DNA from: Pseudodesulfovibrio tunisiensis
Lineage (GTDB): Bacteria > Desulfobacterota > Desulfovibrionia > Desulfovibrionales > Desulfovibrionaceae
DNA length: 64,000 bases
Assembly (NCBI RefSeq): GCF_022809775.1
Contig: NZ_CP094380.1
Location: forward strand, 682,001-746,000
Reading direction: 5' to 3'
This document shows positions 52,543-61,780 of this stretch, in pieces. The position numbers and the translations under genes are program-made. Below the pieces are notes generated by a model. The model made no database searches. It worked only from the letters and a program-made list of their open reading frames with translations, and was not told where the DNA came from. Every line of letters begins with the position of its first letter. Positions within the stretch are counted from its first letter, which is position 1.

Positions 52543-53780
52543 ATGAAAGTGGAGATGAACGGTGAAGCAGGCAGCACGGCTTCCCGGCCTCAGTCGGAAG
52601 GAAGCGGGGTGGAACAGCCCGGGTCATCCATGGAACCTGTTGCGGGCGAATCGCAGCAGCAGGAATCCGGCGCGGCCGAGGAAGGCGGCTGGTGGGAGAA
52701 AGGGCCGAGCGAGGATGCCCTGCGTGGTGAAAGTGAAGAGCCTGTCAGGAAGGACCCCGAGACTCCGGGGACGCAGCAGTCGGACCCGTCCCGTCCGTCA
52801 GGAGAAGGGGAGCAGGAAAGGCCGAAAGGCAGTGACAGGCCGGAACAGGGCGATGCGCCTTCCGAAAAGGCCAAGCCCGAAGCCGGAGACAGTGAACCCG
52901 ACCCGGCGGACGAACCGCAGGAGGGCGACAGGCAGGGCGCGGATCAGGAAAGGATGGTGCCGCTCAAGGCCCTGCACGCGGAACGCGCCCGGCGCAAGGA
53001 GCTTCAGGAACGTCTGGCCGATGCCGAGACCCGTCTCAAGGCCCGTCAGGTCAAGCCTGCCGGAACCGATGAGCCGAAGAAGGCAGCGGACATACCCGAC
53101 GATCTGAAGCCTGTGGTCGAGGATTTCCAGCGAAAGAACCCCGAGTACGCACACCTTGCCGTGGAGGATTCCCCGGACGGCGCGCGCATTCGTCGTCGGC
53201 TGGTGGACTACGACCCTGATCTGGCTCTGGATTGCGCCATGGCCATTCAGGCCGACAGGCAGCTTCGGGAACAGGTCTCGACCTCGCAGCAGCGGCATGA
53301 AGGGGAATACCTGAACGCCTGCATTCGCGAACTCAACGGATTGTTCCCGGAAGGCTCGGCAGGGGGCGAAACCGCGTCCAAGGCCGTGGCCTATGCCGGA
53401 GAGTGCGGACTGGACAGCGAGACAGTCGGTCTGCTCACCAGCCCGTCAACCATCATCATTGACCCGGAATCGGGCAAGCAGGTTCATCTCGGACGAAAAG
53501 CGGTGGAGGTCGCGGGGTTCCTCAAGGATGCCTACGACCTCAGCTGCTCCACCAATCCCGAGGCCGTCAGGAAGTCCATTGCGGACTCGCTGCGGGCCGA
53601 GATCACGGCGGAGCTTGCGGAAAAAATGAGGGGGAACTCGCCCGGAAACATCCTTCCGGGGCTTGGGAGACGGTCCGGGAGGCGGGGAAAGGCCGCAGTC
53701 CGGCGGACCGCTTTCCGAAGCCGAGTTCGCCAAACTTTCACCTGCGGATCAGGAACGTCTGCTTCGCGGGGAATAAGAGG
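52543..53780 (+). pseudogene. scaffolding protein, frameshifted near the C-terminus
   Basis: About 412 residues of an acidic, low-complexity, Glu/Pro/Ser-rich protein with a central helical part (QERMVPLKALHAERARRKELQERLADAETRLK), in the scaffold position between portal and coat. The frame is intact to NILPGLG near 53665; there the natural C-terminus (LSEAEFAKLSPADQERLLRGE, stop at 53780) lies one frame away, while the original frame runs into an unrelated Arg-rich tail to 53814. Removing one G from the GGGG run joins them. AAGGAGA site sets the start. Confidence 0.82.
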
Positions 53781-53789
53781 AGCTAGATC

Positions 53790-54884
53790 ATGGCTGATAC
53801 CGAATTTGGCGTGAACCATCCGCTGGCAGTCCAGCGTTGGAGCACCAGCCTTGGCGTGGAAGCGGCCAAGAGCCAGTACTTCTCCAAGTTCATGGGCATG
53901 GGCGACGATGCCCTGATCAAGGTGAAGACCGAGCTGGAAAAGAACGCGGGCGACAAGATCACCGTGGGGCTGCGCGGCAAGCTGTCCGGGGATGGCGCCG
54001 AAGGTGACGAGAAGATCGAAGGCACGGATGCCGAGGAAGCCCTGAACTTCTTCGACGACTTCCTGTTCATCGACCAGCGCCGCAAGGGAACCCGTTCCAA
54101 GGGCAAGATGAGCGATCAGCGCGTGCCGTACAACCTGCGCAAGCAGGGCCGTGATGCGCTCTCCACGTGGTTCGCGGAAGACTTCGACGAAATGATCATG
54201 ATGTATCTGGCCGGAGCGCGCGGAATCAACGCGGATTTCCATGTGCGTCCGGACTGGACCGGACGTGCTGGCAACGCCTTGCAGGTCCCGGACAAGGCGC
54301 ATCTGATCTACGGCGGCGATGCCTCGGGCAAGGCCGATGTCACGGCGGACGACGTGATGGGCCTCATGCTCGTGGAGCGTCTGGTGGCTCTGGCCGAAAC
54401 CCTTGATCCCATGATGCTGCCGTTCGTGGTGGAGGGCGAGAAGAAGCATGTGCTGCTCATGCACACCTATCAGGCCTACGCCATGCGCACGGCCACTTCC
54501 GAGAACGACTGGCTGGCCATTCAGAAGGCAGCCGGAGCTCGCGGGGACAAGAACCTCGTGTACCGGAACGCCATGGGCGAATACGCGGACGTGGTGCTGC
54601 ACAAGCACCGCAACGTGATTCGTTTCGCGGACTACGGTTCCGGCGGTGACGTGGCTGCGGCCCGCGCCCTGTTTCTCGGGGCTCAGGCGGGCATGATCGC
54701 CTACGGCGGCTCGACCAAGGCCAACCGCTTCTCCTGGAACGAGGAAACCGACGACCGCGGCAACAAGCTCGCCATCACTGCGGGCTGCATCTACGGCAGC
54801 AAGAAGTCCCGGTACAACGGGAAGGATTTCGGCGTGGTGGCCGTGGACACCGCCTGCCACAACCCGAACGTGCAGGCTGCATAG
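53790..54884 (+). CDS. major capsid protein, N4-gp56 family
   Basis: 364 residues with the N4-gp56/DUF4043 pattern: EFGVNHPLAVQRWSTSLGVEAAKSQYFSKFMG, RRKGTRSKGKMSDQRVPYNLRKQGRDALSTWFAEDFDEMIMMYLAGARG and the HK97-fold C-terminal half (LLFLGAQAGMIAYGGSTKANRFSWNEE). It builds the icosahedral shell. A strong hairpin follows the stop. Confidence 0.92.
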   Translation: MADTEFGVNHPLAVQRWSTSLGVEAAKSQYFSKFMGMGDDALIKVKTELEKNAGDKITVGLRGKLSGDGAEGDEKIEGTDAEEALNFFDDFLFIDQRRKGTRSKGKMSDQRVPYNLRKQGRDALSTWFAEDFDEMIMMYLAGARGINADFHVRPDWTGRAGNALQVPDKAHLIYGGDASGKADVTADDVMGLMLVERLVALAETLDPMMLPFVVEGEKKHVLLMHTYQAYAMRTATSENDWLAIQKAAGARGDKNLVYRNAMGEYADVVLHKHRNVIRFADYGSGGDVAAARALFLGAQAGMIAYGGSTKANRFSWNEETDDRGNKLAITAGCIYGSKKSRYNGKDFGVVAVDTACHNPNVQAA

Positions 54885-54899
54885 CCTGTGATTGAACCG

Positions 54900-54931
54900 C
54901 CCGGGCCGGAGGGAGGGACTTCCGGCCCGGG
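54900..54931 (+). terminator. GC-rich hairpin after capsid gene
   Basis: CCCGGGCCGGA pairs with TCCGGCCCGGG; no T-tract. Likely an mRNA-stabilising or partial terminator hairpin that allows high capsid expression. Confidence 0.65.
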
Positions 54932-54947
54932 CTTGAGAGGAATCCCA

Positions 54948-55571
54948 ATGGATATGCTTTTGCACTACCGGAAGGAGCGGAATCTGGAACTGACCATGCC
55001 GTGGCTCACGCGGCCGTATGCGTTTGGCAGGGAGAACGGCTTCACCTGTGCCGTGGATCAGGACGACGCGCCCCGGCTGCTGCGGGAAAACCCGCTCATG
55101 TTCAGCGAGGGCCAAGCCTGTGAACCGGATGTGCCCATGCCGGGGACGAGCACGTTGCCCGCATCCATCAAGGTGGAGTTTCAGGGCCGGACAATCGACG
55201 TGCCTGTGGAGGAACTGGCGGAATACGCCTTCCGGTCCAGCGGTCTGTCCCGTGACGAATGGAACTGCATGGACGAGGCGGAGCGCAACAGCCTGATTCT
55301 GGATGCTGCCGAAGTGCATGTGCCGGAGATTCTGGCTCGGCAGGAGGAATCCGAGGCCCCGAAGTCCGAATCGGTTCCGGCAAACACCCTGATTCTGCCC
55401 GAGGGATGCGTTTCCCTGAATGACGGAATTGCCAAGGTGCAGGCCATGGACGGTGCGCAGTGCGACGAATACGCCGCCGTGCTCGGCATGGAGGCGTTCA
55501 AGGCTCGAACGCCTGTCGCGCCCAAGCGCAAGGCCATCATCAGGCAGATGCAGGCCATGACGGCCCGATAA
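54948..55571 (+). CDS. virion-associated hypothetical protein
   Basis: 207 residues, acidic. The N-terminus (MLLHYRKERNLELTMPWLTRPYAFGRENGFTCAVDQDDAPRLLRENPLMF) and a C-terminal helix set (RTPVAPKRKAIIRQMQAMTAR) are visible but not recognised. GAGAGGAA site. It sits between coat and adaptor genes, so a head-completion role is likely. Confidence 0.72.
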   Translation: MDMLLHYRKERNLELTMPWLTRPYAFGRENGFTCAVDQDDAPRLLRENPLMFSEGQACEPDVPMPGTSTLPASIKVEFQGRTIDVPVEELAEYAFRSSGLSRDEWNCMDEAERNSLILDAAEVHVPEILARQEESEAPKSESVPANTLILPEGCVSLNDGIAKVQAMDGAQCDEYAAVLGMEAFKARTPVAPKRKAIIRQMQAMTAR

Positions 55572-55585
55572 GAGGGAGGAGCCTT

Positions 55586-56245
55586 GTGCAAGCGAAACAG
55601 ATCATCAAGCCGGTTCTGGATGCCCTGAACGAGGATATTGCCGATCCGGTGCGCTGGACTCGTGAGGACCTGCTCGAATTCGTCACGGACGGCATGTACC
55701 AGATCGTGCTTCTGCGTCCGGACGCCAATGCCGTGGTCGAAGCCGTGCCTCTGGCTGGCGGGTCCAAGCAGACCTTGCCCGCGCGGGGGACGCAGCTTCT
55801 CGGCGTGGTCCGCAACATGGGCGCGGACGGCAGGACTCCGGGGCGGGCCGTGTCCCTTGTGGAACGCCCTGCGCTCGATGCCGTAAGCCGAATGTGGCAC
55901 ATGGACGCGCCATGCAGCGAGATCGACCACTATGCCTACAACGAGAAGGTTCCCACCGTGTTCTGGGTCTGTCCGGTGCCGGAAGAGGGCGTCTGGGTGG
56001 AACTGGAATACGGGGTGGTGCCTTCGGCCCTGACCGGATTGGATGACGAGACGGATTTGGGCGACATCTGGAAGGGACCGCTCATGGATTACGTGTTTCA
56101 CCGCTGCTACGGCGTGAACGCGTCTTCTCCTGCCGATCTCATGAAATCCAAGGAATACCTTTCCCGCTTCTACCTGTCCCTTGGCGAGGAAGCCAAGGCG
56201 CGACTGGTGTTCAACCCGAATGCGGAACAGGGGAGCGCGTCATGA
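55586..56245 (+). CDS. phage adaptor protein, DUF6682-like
   Basis: 219 residues, GTG start with a GGGAGGAG site. The pattern DPVRWTREDLLEFVTDGMYQIVLLRPDAN ... PARGTQLLGVVRNMGADGRTPGRAVSLVERPALD matches the adaptor family that sits next to portal rings in short-tailed phages. It would form the first ring under the portal. Confidence 0.83.
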   Translation: MQAKQIIKPVLDALNEDIADPVRWTREDLLEFVTDGMYQIVLLRPDANAVVEAVPLAGGSKQTLPARGTQLLGVVRNMGADGRTPGRAVSLVERPALDAVSRMWHMDAPCSEIDHYAYNEKVPTVFWVCPVPEEGVWVELEYGVVPSALTGLDDETDLGDIWKGPLMDYVFHRCYGVNASSPADLMKSKEYLSRFYLSLGEEAKARLVFNPNAEQGSAS

Positions 56246-56883
56246 GCATGCCCTTTGTCGGCTGGCGGGAATTCCTTCCCCTGATTCAGCTCAAGGTGCC
56301 CAAGTGTCCGGTCCCGGTCATTGTGCAGGCCGTGCGGGGCGCGGCGCGGAAGTTCTGTTCCCGGACGCGGCTTTGGACGCATCGGTCCGAGGCTACGGAC
56401 ATATTGGCCGGACACGCGGATTACGCCTGCGCCGTGCAGGATCGGAACGCCGAGACCTGCGCCGTGCTCAAGGTCGAGATCAGGGGCCAGCCTCTGGAAT
56501 CCGTGAATGCCGAGCAGTGGCGGGGGCTGGACCCGACCCGTTCGGCGGAACTGCCCGGGAAGTACATGGTCACGGAACCCGGCATGGTTCACCTCTGGCC
56601 GATTCCCTCGCAGGACATGTCCGGAGCCATGACCGTGGAAGTGGCCCTGACTCCGACCCTGACCAGTGACAAGGCACCGTCCTTTCTGCTGTCGGCGCAT
56701 GATCGGACCATTGCCGCCGAAGCACTCAAGGACCTGATGCTGATCCCGAACCAGCCATGGACCGATCTGCAGATCGGCATGGCGCACGGTCAGGATTTCA
56801 TCCGGCAGGAGAACCGCGCCAGAATAGCCGCGTCCAGAGGCGGCACCAACGCCCGCTTTCGCGGCGGCAAGATGGGAATCTAG
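56242..56883 (+). CDS. virion structural hypothetical protein
   Basis: 213 residues. FVGWREFLPLIQLKVPKCPVPVIVQAVRGAARKFCSRTRLW at the N-terminus and RTIAAEALKDLMLIPNQPWTDLQIGMAHGQDFIRQENRARIA at the C-terminus look like a tail-tube or nozzle-type component. Overlaps the adaptor stop (ATGA). Not firmly recognised. Confidence 0.75.
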   Translation: MSMPFVGWREFLPLIQLKVPKCPVPVIVQAVRGAARKFCSRTRLWTHRSEATDILAGHADYACAVQDRNAETCAVLKVEIRGQPLESVNAEQWRGLDPTRSAELPGKYMVTEPGMVHLWPIPSQDMSGAMTVEVALTPTLTSDKAPSFLLSAHDRTIAAEALKDLMLIPNQPWTDLQIGMAHGQDFIRQENRARIAASRGGTNARFRGGKMGI

Positions 56884-56894
56884 GAGAGTGCAGC

Positions 56895-57284
56895 ATGGGC
56901 AAGAGCATCTATCTGAGCAACAAGCTGTTGAACCACGTTCTGCGCGGCACTGCCTACGCAGCCCCGGCAGGCGTGTTCATGGCCCTGTTTCTGGACATGA
57001 CGGACGTGGAGCAGGCCGGAGACCTGTCCCATGAAGTGGACGGAGGCGGATACGAGCGGCGGAAGGCCACGCTTCCGGCTCCGGTGAACGGCGTGATCAC
57101 GACCGACACGGCAATCACGTTTCCCATTGCCACGACGGATTGGGGAACGGTCACGGGCTGGGCGATCATGGATGCGCCCACGGGTGGCAACGTGCTTTAT
57201 GCCGGGGATTTCCCGCAGGCAAAGCCCTTCTATCAGGGCGACACGCCGCAGGTGCCCGCAGGCATGACCATCAGCGAAGAATAG
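56895..57284 (+). CDS. phage tail fibre-type beta protein
   Basis: 129 residues with a common tail fibre module pattern: LSNKLLNHVLRGTAYAAPAGVFMALFLD ... GGGYERRKATLPAP ... FPIATTDWGTVTGWAIMDAPTGGNVLYAGDF. Likely trimeric or ring-forming, close to the baseplate. Strong operon context. Confidence 0.78.
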   Translation: MGKSIYLSNKLLNHVLRGTAYAAPAGVFMALFLDMTDVEQAGDLSHEVDGGGYERRKATLPAPVNGVITTDTAITFPIATTDWGTVTGWAIMDAPTGGNVLYAGDFPQAKPFYQGDTPQVPAGMTISEE

Positions 57285-57293
57285 GGAGAGGAT

Positions 57294-57968
57294 ATGGGCG
57301 CAGTCGGCACTTTTCTCGCCGGAACAATTCCCTTTGCCGGGGAACATGTTGTCGGAGCGTTTCCGGGCCGGGCTGATGGTTCGGCCCGGGGGGCGTCCCG
57401 GCTGAATGGTCTGCGCAGGCTGCCCCTTGGTGTGGACGGTCATGGCGAGAGCGTGGCCGGAGTGTGCGGCGTGCGTTGGCTGGTGGCGGCTGGCAGCGGC
57501 GTGGCAACGAGTTCGGCTGTCGTGACCTGTCTCAAGGAACTGAAGGCAGGCGTTTCGGGAAAAAGCCGCTCGGAATCCCTGCTTGCGGCTGTCCGGGGTC
57601 TGCCCGTGCTTGCTGCTGGAAAGGGCCGCGGCATGGGGCCGATCATTGTGTTTCGGGTTCTGCCCGTGAACGGCCGTGGGCAGGCAAGCCCTTTGGCTGT
57701 GCTGCATGGCGTGCGGATTCTGGTCTGCGCTGCCGTGTCCGGGGAGACGGACGAGTCTGCCTTGCTGGACGGAATCCGGGGGCTGGAAGTCGAGACCAGG
57801 GGCGTAGGAAGGCTGTGCGCGGAACGGCTGGTCCGGCTGGTCTGGGGGCGCGCCGTGGCTGTGGCGTTTCAGGAAGGGGAAGCGGCCCGGCCTGTTGTCT
57901 TTCAGGGTGTTTTTGATCGTGATCCGGGCGAATCCGGCCCGGTCATAGTTTTTCAAGGAGTACTTTAA
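57294..57968 (+). CDS. orphan virion-region protein of unknown fold
   Basis: 224 residues, rich in Gly, Ala, Val and Arg with repeated VFQGVxxR/VIVFQGVL endings. Not recognised. It fits exactly between neighbours (10 nt and 1 nt gaps) with a GGGAGAGG site, which supports it over the long antisense frame on the other strand. Possibly a decoration or fibre-spacer protein. Confidence 0.6.
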   Translation: MGAVGTFLAGTIPFAGEHVVGAFPGRADGSARGASRLNGLRRLPLGVDGHGESVAGVCGVRWLVAAGSGVATSSAVVTCLKELKAGVSGKSRSESLLAAVRGLPVLAAGKGRGMGPIIVFRVLPVNGRGQASPLAVLHGVRILVCAAVSGETDESALLDGIRGLEVETRGVGRLCAERLVRLVWGRAVAVAFQEGEAARPVVFQGVFDRDPGESGPVIVFQGVL

Positions 57969-57969
57969 C

Positions 57970-59424
57970 ATGGGCGTGCAACTCAGGAATAGAGCGGTTT
58001 CCTCGCTGCTGACCGGAATCGGAGCTGATGATGTCACACTGCGGGTTCTGGATGCGGATGCGGACAGGTTTCCGGCTCTGGATTTGCCAAGCGACTGGTT
58101 CGTGGCCGCTCTGGTGGATACCAGCCACAACACGGAATTCATCAGGGTGACAGCCCGAAATGCCAATCTGTTCACAGTGGAGCGCGGGCAGGAAGGCACC
58201 GTGGCCCGGGCCTTCTCTGCCGGAGATCGCGTGGAACTGCGCGTCACGGCTCAGGCATGGGAGGGACTGGCCCGGAACGACTGGCACCGCCCTCTGGATG
58301 CTGCGGGAAACGTGGTCGCGCCCAAGCTGCTGAATGCGGCCTCCTTTGCCCTCAAGGGAGACTGGTCCGCGTTCTTCCCGGTTCATCGCGCGGTCCGCGT
58401 CTTCCAGAATGCGGACGCTGCGGGCTACGTGGCCTCTTCGAACTACGAAGCAAGGGCTGGCAGAACCGTGGTGAGCGTGGCCGGCCTTTCCCTTGATGCC
58501 GGGCTGGTGCTGGTCGAGGTCGGGCAGGACGTGAAGGCCGCCCCCAGATACGGCCATGCCGCCACTGCGGACCATGCAACCTCTGCGGATCGGGCGGAAC
58601 AGGCTGACAGTGCGTCCACGTTTGGTGGCCGTGCACCTTCGCATTATGCGCTGGCGCACCATGGTCACAGTGTGGACGACCTGACGGAAGTTGTTGGTGG
58701 GAAATTTCCCTCTTCTGTTTTGAATATTGCTTCGGAAGACGCAGCCAAAACTGGAAAGGGGACTGGGCTTATGAGTGCGGCCTTGGTCAGGGCTGCCATT
58801 GAAGCACAGGCAAAAGGTTGTGTCCCTCACATTGAAATAATTACTGCTTCGCAGACGTGGACTGTACCGGAAGGCGTATTTCAAATCATGGTTGAAGTCG
58901 TTGGCGGTGGTGGAGGCGGGAATCGCGCAAAGGACATCGTAAAACCGAGCGTCGACTACACTTCACGCTATGGAGCTGGACCAAGTGGAGCCTACGCTCT
59001 GAAGGCTTTGAAGGTAACACCGGGCGCACAATATGAAATCACCATCGGCAAGGGAGGACGTGGCAATGGTTCCAATGGTTTTTGGGGGGACAAATACTGT
59101 CGTGGCGAGAACGGAGGAACAAGCTCGTTCGGTTCGGAAATAACCTGTACCGGAGGTGGAAATATCGCTTGTGGTCCGGGGGTAGCTACTGGCGGGGACA
59201 TAAATCTGAATGGGGAACAAGGCATTCCATGCTCGGCGACCGGTAATGATGGACGAGGAGGCCATACTCCCTATGGAAGAGGTGGATATAGCATGGGGCA
59301 AGGGAACGCAAAAGCGCCGTCCGGAAGTGGGTTTGGATCTGGAGGAGGTCCGACTTCGGGTACGGCTACACACGGAAGTGTTGCAGGCGACGGGCAACCG
59401 GGATGCGTTATCATACGATATTAA
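57970..59424 (+). CDS. tail fibre with glycine-rich receptor-binding tip
   Basis: 484 residues. An N-terminal virion-binding part (RNRAVSSLLTGIGADDVTLRVLD), a middle fibre region with ATADHATSADRAEQADSASTF repeats and HYALAHHGHS near 220, then from about 290 a glycine-rich tip (VEVVGGGGGGNRAKD, GGRGNGSNGFWGDKY, GSGFGSGGGPTSG). Glycine-rich tips of this type bind host receptors in other phages. The DNA for the last 260 residues is clearly lower in GC, suggesting domain exchange. Confidence 0.88.
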   Translation: MGVQLRNRAVSSLLTGIGADDVTLRVLDADADRFPALDLPSDWFVAALVDTSHNTEFIRVTARNANLFTVERGQEGTVARAFSAGDRVELRVTAQAWEGLARNDWHRPLDAAGNVVAPKLLNAASFALKGDWSAFFPVHRAVRVFQNADAAGYVASSNYEARAGRTVVSVAGLSLDAGLVLVEVGQDVKAAPRYGHAATADHATSADRAEQADSASTFGGRAPSHYALAHHGHSVDDLTEVVGGKFPSSVLNIASEDAAKTGKGTGLMSAALVRAAIEAQAKGCVPHIEIITASQTWTVPEGVFQIMVEVVGGGGGGNRAKDIVKPSVDYTSRYGAGPSGAYALKALKVTPGAQYEITIGKGGRGNGSNGFWGDKYCRGENGGTSSFGSEITCTGGGNIACGPGVATGGDINLNGEQGIPCSATGNDGRGGHTPYGRGGYSMGQGNAKAPSGSGFGSGGGPTSGTATHGSVAGDGQPGCVIIRY

Positions 59425-59436
59425 GGTGGCTTTGAA

Positions 59437-59790
59437 ATGTACGCACGAGTTGAAAACGGAGTGGTTGTCGAGGTGGTGGAATTGTCGGGTGACCCGGCGC
59501 AACTGTTCACAGCGGAAATTGCTGCCACTTGGCATCTTGCGTCTGAGGAAGTTGAGCAGGGATGGCTCTGGAATGGCGTCGAATATTCCGTTCCCATAGG
59601 ACCGGAGCCGCCCGAACCGTCCTACGAGGAACAACGGCAGGCGGAAATTCTTGCGCGTCACCCTGTGCCGCAGCAGCTCGAAGCCTTGACCGAGGCGGCG
59701 GAGAATCCGTCCCGGCCCGACAAGCTGAATGCGCTCCTGGCCGACATTCAGGATATCAAGGTGCGCTATCCCAAGCCGGAGCAGGCGTAA
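59437..59790 (+). CDS. tail fibre assembly/chaperone-like protein
   Basis: 117 residues: MYARVENGVVVEVVELSGDPAQLFTAEIAATWHLASEEVEQGWLWNGVEYSVP is the pattern of small proteins encoded after tail fibres, with a Pro/Glu linker and a helical C-terminus. It probably helps trimerise the fibre or forms its tip. Its stop overlaps the next start (TAATG). Confidence 0.78.
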   Translation: MYARVENGVVVEVVELSGDPAQLFTAEIAATWHLASEEVEQGWLWNGVEYSVPIGPEPPEPSYEEQRQAEILARHPVPQQLEALTEAAENPSRPDKLNALLADIQDIKVRYPKPEQA

Positions 59791-61577
59791 TGCAGTTCTC
59801 GGTACAGGCGTTTTCCGGGATTCAGCCGCGACTGGCTCCGCAGTTTCTGGATGAGACAAAGGGGCGCAAGGCCGAGAACTGTCGGCTGGATTCGGGCGAG
59901 TTCCGGGCCTTGGCGCGTCCCGGAATCGTGAATCGGCTGAACATGGGCGGCGTGCAAGGCGTGTACTATCATGACGCACCCATGCCGCAATGGCTGGCGT
60001 GGACCGAACCTGTTTCCGTGTGCAGCGGGTTTCTGGCAGATGATCCCAAGCTGCGGACCTATTTCTCGGACGCGGAAGGCGTGAAGATGTTCACGGCAAA
60101 GGACGTGGCTCCGGGCCGTTTTGATTCGACCCTGCTGGGAATTCCCGCGCCAACGGCCAAGCCGCAGGTGGCCGGGAACGGGAATGGGGACGGTGAAGCC
60201 AGCACGACCAACTACGTGTTCACGCTCGTGTCCGAGCATGGCGAGGAAGGACCGCCGTCTCCGCCGTCCGACGACATTACGGCAATGCCCGGCGAGACCG
60301 TGACGGTATCCGGCTTGCTCATGCCCGATGTTGCGGGCCGCAACCGGATCACGGCCAAACGCATCTACCGGGTCAACGTGGGAGCCTCGGGCAGTGCTGC
60401 GCATCAGTTCGTGGCCGAGATCGAGGCGGACGTGATCGAGTTCACGGACACGGTGGCGGCGGGCGATCTGGGCGAGGTGCTGCCTTCCAATGACTGGACC
60501 GCACCCGTGCCGGGATTGCAGGGATTGACTGCCATGCCCGGCGGATTCCTTGCCGCGTTCAAGGGCCGTGATCTGTGGTTCTCCCTGCCCGGATATCCCC
60601 ATGCATGGCCGCTCCGGTTCAACCTGACGGTCGGCTTTGACGTGAAGGCGCTGGCGCGGACAGGCAATACGCTGGCCGTTCTGACCTGCGGCGTGCCTTC
60701 CGTGGTGGATTGCACGGACGTTTCCATGATGACGGTGCGCGATCTGGAAGGCTCGGCCCCCTGTGCGTCTGCGCGGGGCGTGGTTTCCACGCAGTACGGC
60801 GTGATCTATCCGGGCTTGGACGGCCTGTATCTCATCACGGCAGCATCCACGGCTGCCCGGAACGTTTCCCGGCAGATATTCTCGGATGAGGACTGGAACG
60901 CCATGCGGCCCGAGACCATGTGCGCGTTCTGGTTTCAGGATCAGTACATCTGCTTTTTCGAGGGTGGCCGTGGCGAACGGCGCGGTTTCATCTTCGAGTT
61001 CGGGGAGCCGCCCGTTGTGCGCGAACTCGGGTTTCATGCCGTGGCCGGAATGGTCCGGGAAAAGGGCAACACCCTGTACCTCGCCTGCGAAAACGGGGCA
61101 GTGACCGAGATTGCGGAGTGGGCTGCATCGCCGTTCACCTTCCGGTCCGAATTCCGGTCCCGGGAATTTCGCGCGTCCTTTCCCGTGAACATGGCTGCGG
61201 CACAGGTCGAGGCCGATTACCTGTCCACGATCACGGAAGAGGAGTTCGAGCAGCGCAGGCGCGAACTGCTGGCCTCCTATGCCGATCTGCTTTCCCGTGA
61301 CGACTATGGCGGGGCGGTCGGGGATTCCCCGGCCGGTGAGCATGTGTTCGGCGGGGATGTCATGGATACCGTGAATGTCCCGTATTCCGAATGTCCGCAG
61401 GTGACCTTTCAGCTCTGGGGCGATGGCGAGCTTCGCTACACGAGGAATGTATCGAACGATCGACCTTTTCCCCTGCCCAAGGGCTACGCGGCCCGGCGAT
61501 GGGAGTTCGCTGTTGCGGCGGACGTGCCCGTGTCGGCGATTCGCATTGCCCCGTCCATGCAGGAGCTTGCGGAATGA
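59790..61577 (+). CDS. large virion protein, tail/nozzle type
   Basis: 595 residues with beta-propeller-like character: repeated segments such as WLAWTEPVSVCSGFL, GLTAMPGGFLAAFKGRDLWFSLPGYPHAWPLRF, TQYGVIYPGLDGLYLITAAS and GNTLYLACENGAVTEIAEW, and an embedded fibronectin-like stretch (TNYVFTLVSEHGEEGPPSPPSDD). Fits a tail tip or nozzle protein of short-tailed phages. Not assigned to a family with certainty. Confidence 0.78.
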   Translation: MQFSVQAFSGIQPRLAPQFLDETKGRKAENCRLDSGEFRALARPGIVNRLNMGGVQGVYYHDAPMPQWLAWTEPVSVCSGFLADDPKLRTYFSDAEGVKMFTAKDVAPGRFDSTLLGIPAPTAKPQVAGNGNGDGEASTTNYVFTLVSEHGEEGPPSPPSDDITAMPGETVTVSGLLMPDVAGRNRITAKRIYRVNVGASGSAAHQFVAEIEADVIEFTDTVAAGDLGEVLPSNDWTAPVPGLQGLTAMPGGFLAAFKGRDLWFSLPGYPHAWPLRFNLTVGFDVKALARTGNTLAVLTCGVPSVVDCTDVSMMTVRDLEGSAPCASARGVVSTQYGVIYPGLDGLYLITAASTAARNVSRQIFSDEDWNAMRPETMCAFWFQDQYICFFEGGRGERRGFIFEFGEPPVVRELGFHAVAGMVREKGNTLYLACENGAVTEIAEWAASPFTFRSEFRSREFRASFPVNMAAAQVEADYLSTITEEEFEQRRRELLASYADLLSRDDYGGAVGDSPAGEHVFGGDVMDTVNVPYSECPQVTFQLWGDGELRYTRNVSNDRPFPLPKGYAARRWEFAVAADVPVSAIRIAPSMQELAE

Positions 61578-61780
61578 GTTTCACTTCCATGCTTCCCGAA
61601 GTGCGCGGGGACGGTGTGCCCATGTGGCTGGCGAGGTTCCTTCGGGCGTTGCGTGCCTCGTGGCAGCAGCGGATGCAGGGCATTCCCGACAGAATGCGCA
61701 AGGTGGTCACGTTTCAGGATTTGGTGGACCTCGGACTTGTTCCCGAGGACAGGGCGAGAAAGCAGGCGGAACGCAAATGA
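61574..61780 (+). CDS. small phage hypothetical protein
   Basis: 68 residues, basic (WLARFLRALRASWQQRMQGIPDRMRKVVTFQDLVDLGLVPEDRARKQAERK). Both ends overlap neighbours by 4 nt (ATGA). Not recognised. Confidence 0.7.
   Translation: MSFTSMLPEVRGDGVPMWLARFLRALRASWQQRMQGIPDRMRKVVTFQDLVDLGLVPEDRARKQAERK

Noticed and set aside
53532..55319. 595-codon frame antisense to scaffold and capsid genes
   Set aside because: Covers two or more real plus-strand genes and has shadow composition.
56880..58247. 455-codon minus-strand frame over the orphan virion gene
   Set aside because: Spacing, ribosome sites and operon continuity favour the plus-strand genes; the antisense product is low-complexity Arg/Ser/Pro.
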